Shown: piece after piece, positions 36,866 to 49,096 of the stretch
Layout: each line of letters starts with the position of its first letter
How positions within the stretch are numbered: position 1 is the first letter of the stretch
NCBI RefSeq assembly: GCF_001723175.1
Contig: NC_064653.1
Coordinates: 1,364,001-1,428,000 of the forward strand
DNA length: 64,000 bases
Reading direction: 5' to 3'
From: Penicillium oxalicum
Taxonomy: Eukaryota; Ascomycota; Eurotiomycetes; Eurotiales; Aspergillaceae
The notes under the pieces: model-generated
Seen by the model: only the letters and a program-made list of their open reading frames with translations
Database searches by the model: none
What the model was told of the DNA's origin: nothing
Made by a program: the position numbers and the translations under genes

Positions 36866-37957
36866 TATAACATGCCCAATTGAGTCAACCTGCGTCAGGC
36901 CTTGGGGCTACACACACAGTACGCCAGTACACCGTCGGAACTCGGGAATGCAAATGCTGTCGGTCCCGGCGTGCAGGTGGGCCTCGAGTCTGAAAGCCGA
37001 AAATGCTGAGTCATCTAATCGGTCCGGGCGTCCATAGTAGCACGGTGGTAGATAGGAATGACCCGGAGACAGACACATGCTCGCTTCTTGGAAGGAGCGA
37101 TTTCGATCGCCTACTTTAGTAGGGACCTGATCACAGATCAATATTTGGTGCGAGTTCTGTAGTTGAAAACCTTCAGATCACCTGAAATGCAGGCAACTTA
37201 CCTACCTATCAATGCGGCATTGGCTCAAAATGTCTCCTTTCATACTCAGGCAGACATGAAACACCTGCTAGAGACATAGAAAGCCAGTTCACACAAGAAT
37301 CAGGCAGGTCGAGTGAACATCTACATGCCATCCGTTCTCAAGTAGGATTGGCCAAAAAAACTACATCGATATTTGCATCCCTATTCCCCGAGAGCTTGAT
37401 GTGATATGGATTTATAGGGATTGGCATCATGTTCCAAGGTAATGGGGTATATCTAGGGTCAAAGTAGATTATTGGAGGCTTAGGCTCGACCACCCGATGT
37501 ACTGCAAGCACGACACTGGCAAAACTATCACCCAAGGGCATAGACTCGCAATGTTGAATCGCAGACACGAGATAGAATAGGTATGGTAAATGTGGTCGGA
37601 GAAGTACGCTAGCGCTTTATGTGTTAACATGGGGGAATAATGATCATGAATAAGTCGAAAGAGTGGGCCACTATAACAATTTGATGATCCATCTCACAAA
37701 ACCATGAAGTGGCATGAGGCAGATCGGCGGATAGGTATTACGCTTTCCGCCCATCACTTTACGGGACATGACACCTGATTCAGGCTTGAGGGTGATGAGT
37801 TATGGTGATCAATTATAGGCTCAAAGCGAAATCCTGTCGCAAAGACGTAATGACGGAAAGAGAGGCATGAAATTCGTCGGCTGAGAAAGCAGGATACGAG
37901 TGTGATATGCCATGTATGGAGCAGATTGTCTCGGGCCGTGGACGTGATAATTCGCTT
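36866..37957. other. Upstream region of the Zn2Cys6 gene and 3' flank of ATG18
   Basis: About 1.1 kb, AT-rich. A 76-codon minus-strand frame at 37568-37338 has no known motif and no splice support. No gene is claimed. Confidence 0.45.
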
Positions 37958-39551
37958 TCAGTAATCCATTGATGGATGGCCTAGTTTGTCAACAGAATCG
38001 ATCACACTTAATGAAGTTAGCAATGAAAAAAAAAATCTTTGAAAAAGGGGAAGTACGTACGAGTACTGCTTGGTGAGCGTTCCCTCCCCCCCCTTGGACA
38101 AATCAATGTTGAAGACGTAGAAATTCCCATCGCTGGTGACAACCATCACCTGCGGCGTGTTGCTGCTCATGGCAACAACACTCCTCAGCGGTCCATTGTT
38201 ACCGACGTTACCAGTACTTTGAGCTGAGCGAGGAAGCTTGAACCAGGCAAAGTCGCGTGCGGGCTCCCACATCTCACTCACACCCTTGGGCAGGTAACCT
38301 CCCATCTTGGCAGCAACAGCACCGCCAACATTCTGTGAAGTCCGCCGGATCATGCCCATCAATGTGCCGTTGTGCTTTCTGTTTTCCAGATCGGCACCCG
38401 TCTCACCACCGTGCTCATCCTCGTCATGCTGTCCATAGAGGCTGCTGGCGGATTGCGAGTCACGGCCAACTGGCGAGTGGGCAGATGAGGCATCTGAAGT
38501 AGGTCCCTGCTGGGTTAGTCTGAACAAATGGATTGTCTCGGTGGAGGATGAGACGCAGAGCAAGGTTGAAGTGGTGTTAAAAGACATGCTGTAGATCCGG
38601 GAAGGCATAGACCCGCGCCGGAACTGATAAAGTTTGCGACCATCGGGGACGGAGAAGACACGGATGATAGTGCCCTTGTCAGAGGCAGTCGCAAGTAGTG
38701 TGCCATCACTATTCAATGTGATACAGGCCAGTGGTGAGCGATGGGCTTCGATGACATTAATCGCTTCTAGCTTGGACGCATCAAATATGAGGACGTCCCC
38801 AGTGGTTGGCGAGACATGCGACGCTCCTGGGGGAGCGTGGGCCGGTTGCTTAGCTGTCGTGGAAGCCTTTTGAGGAAGTGGGTATGCCATGTAACAATTA
38901 TCCGACGAGGGCGCCAGGGCACAGATCGCTGTCCTATATCAGTCATTGCTCTGTATCATGAAAGTCTTCCACCCTAGCCCCTTGAGACCTTACCGTGCGG
39001 ATTGGGCGAAGTATCGATTGTGGAAAGGAGGCCCATTGTTTGAATGTCGTAGAGGTAGATCTGGTCCTCGAGCACGATCACTAAACGCTTCCGATTCAAC
39101 TTCACAGAAAGCACCGTCGTTGGAAATGTGAGTTCACATATTGTGCTTTGACGCTGCTCAGAAAATAGAATTCATTAGACACGCCGCTTCAGGCCAAAGT
39201 AGCCCGCACTATGCTAATTCACGGTTGGGGGGAGGGGGCCGCCTTGAGGACGCAGGCTCCGGACGAACCTTGGTGTTCGTGATCTGAAGTCGTCGCGGAG
39301 AGAGAATCAACGCAACTAGGGAGGTTGAGAAGAGCATCTCAATAACCGCAATGTTGCCTTCCTTTGTTTCATAGCTCTTGGCGAAGGGATCGGTCGTGAA
39401 GATGCGGAAGCCTCTAGACGTGGCTGAGGGAAGAATTCAGTGACAAGTCGATAAGGAGGATACCCTTAAAGACAGAGCGAAAGGGTTCGGCTAGCTTACC
39501 CACAGCCAGGTAGCTGTAGTCCTGGTTGAAGGTCACAAAGTTCATCGCCAT
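37958..39551 (-). CDS. atg18: Autophagy-related protein Atg18 (PROPPIN)
   Basis: Atg18 is a WD40 beta propeller that binds PI3P and PI(3,5)P2 and acts in autophagosome formation and vacuole shape. Exons 39551-39500, 39423-39269, 39152-38994 (first base possibly 39153), 38928-38061 and 38006-37958 give about 427 residues, the usual length. It begins [17 protein letters not shown]. The lipid-binding FRRG motif is in [16 protein letters not shown] (about residue 230). Other marks are [12 protein letters not shown] and [16 protein letters not shown] loop between blades 6 and 7 (about 265-330) is Ser/Asp-rich. A 49-nt last exon closes the propeller: [15 protein letters not shown]. Atg21 and Hsv2 are the paralogues to exclude; length and overall match favour Atg18. 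Confidence 0.93.
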
Positions 39552-42073
39552 TTTTCCACCAGATGCGTGATGTCACCGGAGATCAGAAATTATTGCGGAG
39601 AAGTTATACCCCGCTTGGTGGTGACGCGACGGGCGTTGGATCGGTACGCTGTCAGCTCTCAAAGTCGGCCCTGAAGCACCCTAGATCTTGCTCATCGCTG
39701 GCCACAAAGCACAACCAGGAAGTGCGTCTGATACACAAAATACAAGCAACGCGATGAACAGGCTCCAGGCAAACTTGGAAGAACTTTTGCTGTCGCAAGC
39801 GAGTTCACCGAGGCGCTTGGGCCACACCTTGATTCTCCACCGCCCTCCGGCCTTCTTATCATCTTCCATGTGCTTATCGTCGCCTCGGTCGTGACTGTAA
39901 ACGCCCTTGATGTAGCAGTCCAGTCACCTCGAGGTTCTCATGAATGATGGTCGGTGATTTTGTAAAATCAACTCTACCAGTCTCGCAATAATTAGTTGAG
40001 TCATCTGTCAAGCCTTGTGCCTCCTTGAATGTGATCATCCAACACGCGCTCCACTCGGCGAGGGGCAATGGTGTGAGGATGGAGATGGTTGTATATTGCG
40101 GTGGATCCTAATAAATTTCTCACTCAATGTTCAAAATGTGGTCAGCCCTGATCACCTATGGGTTTACTTCAACTCCCATTCCACAAGTATTGTTGGACCA
40201 GGTACTCACTGTTCACTCCCTCAACCCTATGTAAAATTCTACCTATGCGCCATATTGAGAGTGATGGGACTCCAAAAAAAGATGACATGAGGTTTTTCTG
40301 CTAATTCAATGCCATTCTCACGGTGACAAGGAAAGCTATCGAAGAACCACCTAGTAGACATACTTGCGGCACTCGCCTGGACATTTCATTCAGGTACCTA
40401 CCCTTCAATCGAACATCCATACTATCAATAGTATTGGCCAAGCGGCACTGCCTTTGAGACAAAAATATAAGATCACAAAAGATCAATGGGCCTGAATGCT
40501 ATCAAATAATGAATATAGAAGCAGTGATGAAAAAGCATCTCCTGAACCCGGACAGCTGGGATTGAAACTTAGGCTGGTTATCTCGTACCTGACTCGAGTC
40601 CTCGCTCGTTAGTGAGTACGGGTCAGAGCACATACGTACTACAATTTCCAGAAGATGCACTTAGAGAAACCCGGTCGGCCGCCCCAGGCACCCCGACTGA
40701 GAGCTTCTTGAAATGAAAGAATAAGCAACGCATGTTCGAAACGTTTGATTTATAGATTTCAAAGAAGGATCTAGATACAAGAATGTTGAAGCTGGATCGC
40801 GACGACTTCTCTCCCTCCGACCATCCCCTAGGCGACTCAGACAAATGCGTTATTTTAGAGGATATCTCGCCAGGCAGCCAATACTCGCTGGACACGTTAT
40901 TCGGATGTCAGAACAGCCGAGTCGGACTGGGGGGATGACCACGATCATGCGTGGCGCGTATGCAAAGAGGTACCTCCTTAACAGCGCCATCTTATTTCTC
41001 TTTGCGTATATTAGAAGTTGGGTCGTATAACATTCCAGCGACTAATACGCCGACCTCGCAGATATGGAAGTGCTTTGTGCTTTGTACCAAGATAGATGGG
41101 GTCGAGTCGCACGCATGAGCACCATCTAGAGTCGGAGTGTTGAAGGGTCTGCATTTTCTTTAGGTTAAAACTTGATATCATGCATTTCCAATTTCCTCCC
41201 CCCCCCCCCCCCCTGCCCTTCCCTTTTCGGGAAGCTGAGAGAATGAGACATCTTGACATATCGTATGTAATGCAAGGGTTTACCTGAATTCAGTGATAGG
41301 CGATGGGTTCATTCAGGGGGCTGCCTGTCCTCGTCAGCATTGCCAGCGGAACTGTGTCCTGTGGTCACACCAGGGTAGAAAATGTGATCATCCGACCGAG
41401 GAGGACATTCATTGACTGGCTGTGGCGAGTCAAGTGATGATCGGAGGGAGGTACCGTGAAATCAAGTAGCAGCTCGTGAGCTACACGCGGTTCCCGATTG
41501 CTAGGACTGCCTTCTATGAACCCAATACATAGTGCCAGATTGTTGTCACCAAATCTGGCATCTCAAACGAATGTTTCGAGATGAGCCGTCACTTTGGGAT
41601 CATGGAGCTACAAGGTAATTGTAGGTTTTCGGATGCTCGTCTTGGCAGGGACCCTCGCCGAAGGTCACATGGATGTGGTGCAGGGACAAAGAGATACCTT
41701 TTATGCACGCTAAAGTCCACGGAGCATCATGCGCAATCATGATAGGAGGTAGTCATCGTCAGCCTTATTGAAGAAATGATGGATCATTTGCCATGCACAA
41801 GGCAAGAGCGAGGAGAGTCTATCAAAGTGGGTGTGAGTCCTGAGAGACCGGCTCTAGCCATCTTCTCCGCACATGCACCCCTTTTGTCGAGAATTGAACT
41901 CGTTCAGGATCACACTCCAGTCAGTAGTCATCTCTCACTAGTAGCCAGGACCTGTCGTATGCAACGATTTGCTGGCGAGCGCTCTTCCGTCCTGCAATGG
42001 AGCCCAGCACAACAATCATTTTGGGCGAAAATCACTATTGTCTAAAAGAGAAATAGTGACATTCCTCGGTCCA

Positions 42074-42075
<2 letters not shown>

Positions 42076-42137
<62 letters not shown>
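42076..42137. repeat. CT/GA dinucleotide microsatellite, about 31 units
   Basis: An uninterrupted TC/CT run of 62 bases on the plus strand in noncoding DNA. The clean repeat suggests recent expansion. Confidence 0.97.
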
Positions 42138-42139
<2 letters not shown>

Positions 42140-43266
42140 GCCAGAAGGTGCACAAGCTGATGATTCGTTCTGATGAACCAAGTCGTTCTCATCGACACCG
42201 AGGGGATGGGATTCTTGAAGTGAGATCGTTCTCTGTGGCGGCCCACATCCACAGATTCCAGTCGTACCCCACTTATGCCGGACATCACTAGAATCCCGGG
42301 TACTTCTCCAATATGTCCCGCACCGGCGCAGATGTCCGTCGGTAAAAAGTAAAAATGTAATACGCACTCTGATGATGATCTCCACTGAATTTCGGAAGCG
42401 AGTGGATCGATGGATCACGGGGGGGATAATCCGGGGTCACACAATCTCCAATTCATCGCCATTTGCGAGCGTAAGCCAGTCTCGATCCCAGCACGGGCCA
42501 CGCAAGGACGAATCATGGACGTGGGACGCGAAACTCTCACTCCTTGGGCAGACTCGAAGAGACCGGATGGAGTGGACAATCACTCTCAATGTCGTCAGGT
42601 CGGAATCATCCTCACGCTCCCCCGATCGGGATCTTGCGTCAACTTGCTCATCAGGACGGGAGAGCCTTTTCAATCCACCGGGTGAACCGTCAGAATCAGC
42701 AACAATGACAGTGATCGCTACCTTCTACAACCTGTGCACTGGGACGGAGGAGGGGAAGGAGGGGATAATATCGATATCGCTTTTGCTCTTTTTCTCTTCT
42801 GGATCCAATGGAAAGTCTACAAATTGACTTTGCAGCACGAGCCACGGGTCTCCGCAGGAAAGCACGTCCGTCCGGTGATTCCATGGGTCCAAGAGACCTG
42901 GGAGTCATCCGAGCTCCGGATGTGTGTCCAAATTTATGAGCTGCGCAAGCGTACAGTATGCTCAAATTCTCAGATGCTAGATGCATAAGCTTGAATGTCT
43001 GCCTGGTGTACAGCAAGCGCAATACAAATGGGAATGATCTGGGTTGGCTAGACCAGGATCCAAGGCGGACGGCGACGACCCTGGCGACTACTCTGTGGAT
43101 GCCAGTGGCCGCCCTAGCGGCAAGACGAGATGGAGAGTCACTTGGTAGAAGAGGCTTTTCCACCCCGCCTGTGGGCATCTACGCGTTGAGGTTGTGAAGA
43201 CGGAAGATTGAGAAGGGAAGGAGGTGGAGCCATTCACGATGGAGCCAGTGGGGTGGACGATGATGC

Positions 43267-43299
43267 AGACGCAGACGCAGATGCAGATGCAGATGCAGA
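43267..43299. repeat. Imperfect GCAGAC/GCAGAT hexanucleotide repeat
   Basis: Five to six tandem copies of a six-base unit differing only at the last base. It lies outside any supported gene. Confidence 0.7.
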
Positions 43300-45700
43300 G
43301 AGCATTGCAGTTGCGGGACGGACGGGGGAGGACAGCAAGGCCGAGAATCCAAAGTCAGCGAAGCAACTCCCCAGGGCTGGCAAGTCGCCTGCTATCACGC
43401 ACTCGCACCCTCGTACCGAGCGTCAGGAACTCGATCGGGACACCCGCACAAGAAACGGTCGGGGACCGCAATCTCGGCGTCATCACGACGGGCAAAAGGT
43501 TCGGCGAAGGGGATTGATTGGCGCCATTGGGATGAGATGCGGCAGTCCAGCCCAAAAGAGGGGCAACTCCCCCGAACTAGACCGGGGAAAGGTCTTGGAA
43601 GTTGGAGATTTCAGTAGTCAATCCATACCACTCGTCCGTTCCAACTTGCTTTGGGGATCTTCCCATAACGGTCGCTATTGTCGTGGATGATGAACATCGG
43701 ACTGGACAGAGACCAAGCGCTGGCTTCACGAGATTGCCCTGCCGTCGAGAGTGTGACGATAGGCTGTCCGACTCATGCAATGCTGGCTGTACCCGCAATC
43801 TCCCGCATCAGTTTGATAGTACGACTGTACGAGCCCGGATGTCCTTGGCAGTTGGCACCTCTCAGGCGTGAAAGGCCGCATAGGAGAATACTTCTCATAC
43901 TTCCATTTGCTCCCGTCCCGGGCCTTGCATCTGAGCCCTGCCTTGCCAGACCTGGTCTGGCCTCCCGTCATGGTTGAGTTGTGACCGGTTTAGTTGTACG
44001 TATGTAGTTTCGCTAGTTACGAGTTGCCAATGAGGCCTGCGCGGGTTGGTGGGGCAGTGACGCGATGGGGCTCCGTGCCAGTCGCATGTTTTCAGGGAAT
44101 CATCGGCGGAGGTATCAATGAAGAGAGTATGGTGGCGCGTGGTCCATTGGTCCCCGATCTCCCTCCTATGAAGTACAACTGCTAGTCTCTGAAAACTCAC
44201 ACTGTCGTCTGAGAATCAACTTGCGACGAAATGGATATTGTCTGCGTCGGGTGAACAAGATCTCGTTGCGCCGCAATGGCCTTTGCTGGAACCAAGTGGA
44301 GACTCGTGCGACGCCATGGGCGGGCCCTGGGGGAGCCCGAGGCTGTTGCTGACGCCGATGATAAGGGAGGGACATGGTCGGCATGTACTTTTTTTTGCCT
44401 CCCTGAACCCGGTGATTCAGCAAAGGTCTATCCCTCCTCCTCTCTCACCTCGGTACCCAGTCTAGGGTCTAGGATCAGAGTTTCCGCGACGATGGACAGT
44501 ATCCCATCCAAGAACTTGGTCGCAATCCTGGATGATACGCGGCAACAGTCGATAATTGCGCACACCAGACTCCGGCGGCCGGTCATCTATTCCGTGTGGA
44601 GGGGTCGATACTGAGTCTATACATGTAGAGTCTACTATACTAGGAATCAGGCGCAGTTCAGTACACCTTCAGGCCTCCGGTCCTCATGCAGGGATCGGGT
44701 GCACACTTCAGTCCACAGTGACCTGGTCCCAGTCTGCCGCACCGAGACTGGCTCAGGCTGGAAGCACTTGGCAGGATGCAGTCTGTTCTTCGCCCCGTTC
44801 GAAATAACGTTCCACCAGGCCCACTTGGATCAACGGGGAGGCACTTATCGGCGGGACTGAACGACTGGCGACTCGGTGCTGGATGAGGTACCTCTTGCTG
44901 GGGTATCTCTTGTACCCTCGATCTGCGACCTCTCCGTTCACCATCACCACGGATTCACTCCAACGAAGCACCACCAACATCAACGGAAAACCCTCTTAGT
45001 CCTTCTCCTCCGCCTTCTCTTTCGCCCACGACTCTCCTGTTGTACTACTACCATTGCCATTTCCCCCCGGCTACGGCACCTCTCTTGATTCCCACCACAC
45101 GTCCGCCTCCCATCACATTCTGCCTTCTTTCATCCCTCTCTTGCTTGACCTCACACTGTCAACTTTGTGATTGCTCTCCCTCTGCTCGTGTCTGGATTGC
45201 ATCACACGAGAATCAACAGATCGTTGGCGGATTTCTTCCATCCTCTTGATGAGAAACCGATTTTGGTTCTCATCTCACTTCAATTCCAGATCATCCCTGT
45301 TGCTTCCTCCATCTGCAAAACGTCTACCATTCTTCAATCCCCCTTGCTGGACCCCTGTGATCTCAACGTCCACCGTCGGTCAGCGGAGTTGGTCTGCCTC
45401 CCCCGCCTCCTGGGTACTGCTGCTGGCCCACTTGGTCCCTTTTGATGAGAGTGTGGCTTTGGAGAGTATGAAATTAACCGCTTCATCGGTATCGACAGAG
45501 ATTCGGCTTTGAACTCGAGGAGATTCCAGTGAACACACCATCCGTCTCTGGGAGATAAGACATCTCAGCACCCTCGATCGGCAAAGGATGTGATTACGAT
45601 CCCCGGATCGCTCTTCCTTGCTCCAGCTGCCCCAGAATTCTCTAGCTTTCTCCAATCATTCGCCAGCAGGGCGCCGTTCACTGCCCTCTTCCTGCCCAAC

Positions 45701-48090
45701 ATGGCCACCGTCGTGGTTCAACAGCAACATGCGTTGCAACACTCGACTCCTCCACCCTCCCCAATTCCTGCGGCACTCGCGATTCCCCGCAGAGCCAGCC
45801 CAATTCCCAACAAACATCTGCCCGTCTGCCCACCGGGCCCGTCACCTCTAGTGGATGCTCCCTCTTACGACTCTTGGGAATCCCATGCGGCGCATGAACA
45901 GACCTCCTCGCTTCTATCCCCGCCTACCGGGTTTGTTGCCCATTCGCAGTCCCAGTCACCCTCGATCTACGCCATCGATGCGGAGACCCTGGCCGCAGCA
46001 CTTCATCACCAGGCAGCGCAGCCATTGCCAGATCCCTCGCAGATGTTCCCATGGCTACATGGACTGCATCCTGACAACCGCCTCCAGACGGGATTCTTTG
46101 CAAATCGCAAACGCGGCTTGCGCCGCACCCCCAGGTGCTGGCGAGGGATCACCATTGTCAAACTGGGAGGCGATCTGAGTCGGTCACGGATCAAGGGTGC
46201 TGTGCCCGCTCACGAGGTCATCACCCCCTCCGGGCGATTCTTAATGGCAGACCCCCCGGAAGGATTCTCGGTGCGAAATTTCCAGATTCAGACGGCGAAA
46301 TTGGCCGCCATGTCCGATATCGTGGTCTATGCCGAGGATGGCGATTGCAGATCCGAGCTTTTGGCGCTAGCGGAGGACTTTGTGACAGCGCAGCAGGCGT
46401 GGCGGATGAAGCACGATGCCGCCCAGGAGCGGCCTGCCTACAACACTTTTGTCTTGACCAGTGAGCTTCCCGCGTCACCCGTCATGTCTTCTCATCGTGA
46501 TCGCACCGCAGAGGCTGATTCCTTTGATCCAGGTAGCTTTGCCGAGTTCGAAAAGGGACACCCCGACCTCGTCGCAATGGATAGTAACGGCCTGAATACC
46601 GGCAAAGTCATGGACTTGTGTGAGTGTGACTGCAGATCTGAGAGAGAATCATTTCCGAGCGGGCGTGGTGCTAATGATGTTCAAGTGCATTGGGAGCGAT
46701 CTGAAATGCGCAGCATGTCTCGGGCCTCGGAAATCTCCAGGAATGTCTTCCTAGGGCCAACTCCTGAGTACATACTGAGAGGCCACACGCGCTCATCCCA
46801 AATGGACGAGCGTTATGACCTGTTAATCGAAGCCAGTGATACAGCTAACATTCCTGGCCCTCGTCTGCTGGGTATGATCGACAGGCAGCTGGAAGGCGGT
46901 ACTCAACGGATGGAATTTCCGTCGTCCGGCTCGATTGTACTCCCATCCGGTCACACCAGGGAGGTGGAAGACATTGTCAACACCATTCGATGGATCTACT
47001 ACCTCGCGAATCCGGACCTTCCGGCTGAGACGGCCGACGGAGATGGCGAGACAGCGACGGGCCACGAGGCAAAGAAAGCTCGTCGGGTCTTGATTCACTG
47101 TGCTGACGGATACACCGAGAGCTCATTGCTCGCCATTGCATACTACATGTTCGCTGAAGGTGTTCCTGCCCCAGAAGCCTGGCTCCAGCTGCATTGCGAC
47201 AAAAAGCGGAATTTCTTCACATATCCTACAGACGTCGCGCTTTTGAGTCACGTCCAGACACGCCTTTTGCAGGAAAGCCCGGCCACCGAATCCGTCGACA
47301 CATCTTGCATCTGGGACCCGGACTGGTTCTTGAAGATGGACGGCTCTTTGCCAAGCCGGATCTTGCCGTACCTATACCTGGGGAACCTGAATCATGCGAA
47401 CAATCCCGATTTGCTAAGAGCCCTGGGTATTCACCGAGTGCTGAGTATCGGAGAAGCGGTCTCCTGGAGTCTCGAGGAACGCTCGAGCTGGGGCAGTGAG
47501 AATCTCATGTTTATCCACAATGTCCAGGACAACGGTATTGATCCTCTGTCGGAAGAGATTGACCGATGTCTCGAATTCCTTCGTGAGTACCCGTAATCTT
47601 CTTAGCAAGACATTTGTCTAGTGTGCTGGCGCTTGAACATTCTCTCATTTTGTCACAGGTCAAGGCAAGGACAATGGGGGCGCGACGCTGGTGCACTGCC
47701 GAGTGGGGGTTTCCAGATCCGCCAGTATCTGCATTGCTGAGGTGATGGCCTCGCAGGGGCTGTCTTTCCCTCGTGCCTAGTATGTATCACCCGATTCATG
47801 CCTTTCTCTCTCTGACAGTGAAACGAAGTTATTGACCGCCTTTTTATTAGTTGCTTCGTCCGCGCCAGGCGCTTGAACGTGATTATTCAGCCGCATCTTC
47901 GTTTCGTGTACGTGATAGGTCGCGTCGATATTGTTTGATCTTGTCTAACCAAATCGTTAATAGCTATGAGTTGTTGCAATGGGAGCAACTCCAAAAGCAG
48001 AAGCGTGGCCTCCCGTCCAAACGTGAGCTGGAGTGGACGACTGTGTGTCGCGAGATCGCTCTGCTCAATAAGCCATATGCGCGGACGTAG
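45701..48090 (+). CDS. Dual-specificity protein phosphatase, Pps1 type
   Basis: Pps1-type phosphatases remove phosphate from Tyr and Ser/Thr and in yeast affect S-phase control and cell-wall signalling. Exons 45701-47582, 47659-47779, 47851-47907 and 47964-48090 give 728 residues. The catalytic loop HCRVGVSRS (Cys about 641, Arg about 647) follows the DSP core ILPYLYLGNLNHANN. RRLNVIIQPHLRFVYELLQWE ends the domain and supports the last two joins. A second phosphatase-like module earlier in the protein has LIHCADGYTESS (Cys about 467), where the essential Arg of the HCx5R loop is replaced, so it is probably not active. The N-terminal 120 residues are Pro/Ser-rich. The ATG at 45701 (MATVVVQQQHALQ) is the first that starts a family-like sequence. 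Confidence 0.92.
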
Positions 48091-49096
48091 CCCGCTGTCC
48101 CATCCGTTTTCTCCCTATGGCGAACGATCAGTGTCGGATTTTCTGATGCTTCCACATTCTCCACGAGCCTCTGGCTGGAATTCCAGGTGGCTGAGCCACC
48201 TCAATCTGCACTGGCGGCCGATCGCCTCCTCCAAATGACGAATATTTGACCCTTTCTAACTTCCTTGAATAACACGAGTTCTCTCTTGCGCCATGTTTAC
48301 GACCTTTTCGGCTGGAATCTGGGGTGTGCTCATGACCGACGCCCGACATCATGTTTCAATGATCTTATTTACGACACCTGAACACGCATTCAGTGAACTT
48401 TGCCTAATATAATCACCTCAGGCTGGCGTTTCGCGAGAACTTATTTTTGATGACATGGTACTACGACGGCAATTGGGTTTCGGGGATGGGAAATGAATTT
48501 TTTTCCCTTTTCCTTTGACTTTTCTTTTTGTTTCTTCCTCTTCTATGACTACCTTTCTATGTGCCACGACTGGCTGTCGCTGGGATTTTATTCAGTGCAT
48601 ATCCATCAGGCCTGGCATATCCGCGTTCTTTCATCACTTTGATGACCATACGTTATTCATGCCGCTTTGCTCGCGGACTATGTCTCGTTTCATGACTCAT
48701 ATGCGCCTTGTTACTCATTTGGATTCCTGAATGACTACTTCCTTCTATTCTACATTGCAGTCACTGACTTCATCGTGGTCATACCTTGACGGTAGCTCGA
48801 TGCTAAGATTGATGCATCTCACTTTGAATCCCTTCTTCATTTTCACTTACTATTGAAGTCCCGGTGTGGTCAGACCTCGAGGAGATGATGGGATGTTACG
48901 ATTAGTCTTCGATAGAAGATGCATGATACTCATGCCAGTACATTCATGGTGATACGTAACTGCCACAGTAAAGGTATATATGTGAATGCCGAGGAATGAC
49001 TCTCTGAATCTGGATGGTGATGACGATGATGCAAAACACATTGATCCCTCCGATTTAGGGGGGCCCAACATAAAGTTCCTTATTCTCTTCAAACAC
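48091..49096. other. Convergent 3' region, phosphatase / MLH1
   Basis: About 1 kb between two convergent stop codons, T-rich in parts (48490-48545). No gene is recognised. Confidence 0.5.

Larger units (their letters stand above)
39552..45700. other. 6.1-kb gene-free interval with simple repeats
   Basis: ATG18 and the PPS1-type gene diverge from this interval. Six-frame reading shows no frame with a domain or credible splicing. It holds a 16-base poly-C tract (41198-41213), a CT repeat (42076-42137) and a GCAGAY hexamer repeat (43267-43299). The last 800 bases are pyrimidine-rich and look like the core promoter and 5' leader of the phosphatase gene. That leader holds several small upstream frames. 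Confidence 0.5.

Noticed and set aside
37338..37568. 76-codon minus-strand frame between the Zn2Cys6 gene and ATG18
   Set aside because: Protein-like in part, but too short, without flanking exons or a recognised family.
42696..43178. 160-codon minus-strand frame in the 6.1-kb interval
   Set aside because: GC-rich DNA gives long open frames by chance. No domain, no splice support and no family-like sequence.
43208..43690. 160-codon frame with an Asp-Ala repeat
   Set aside because: Produced by the hexamer repeat; the remainder has no protein-like pattern.
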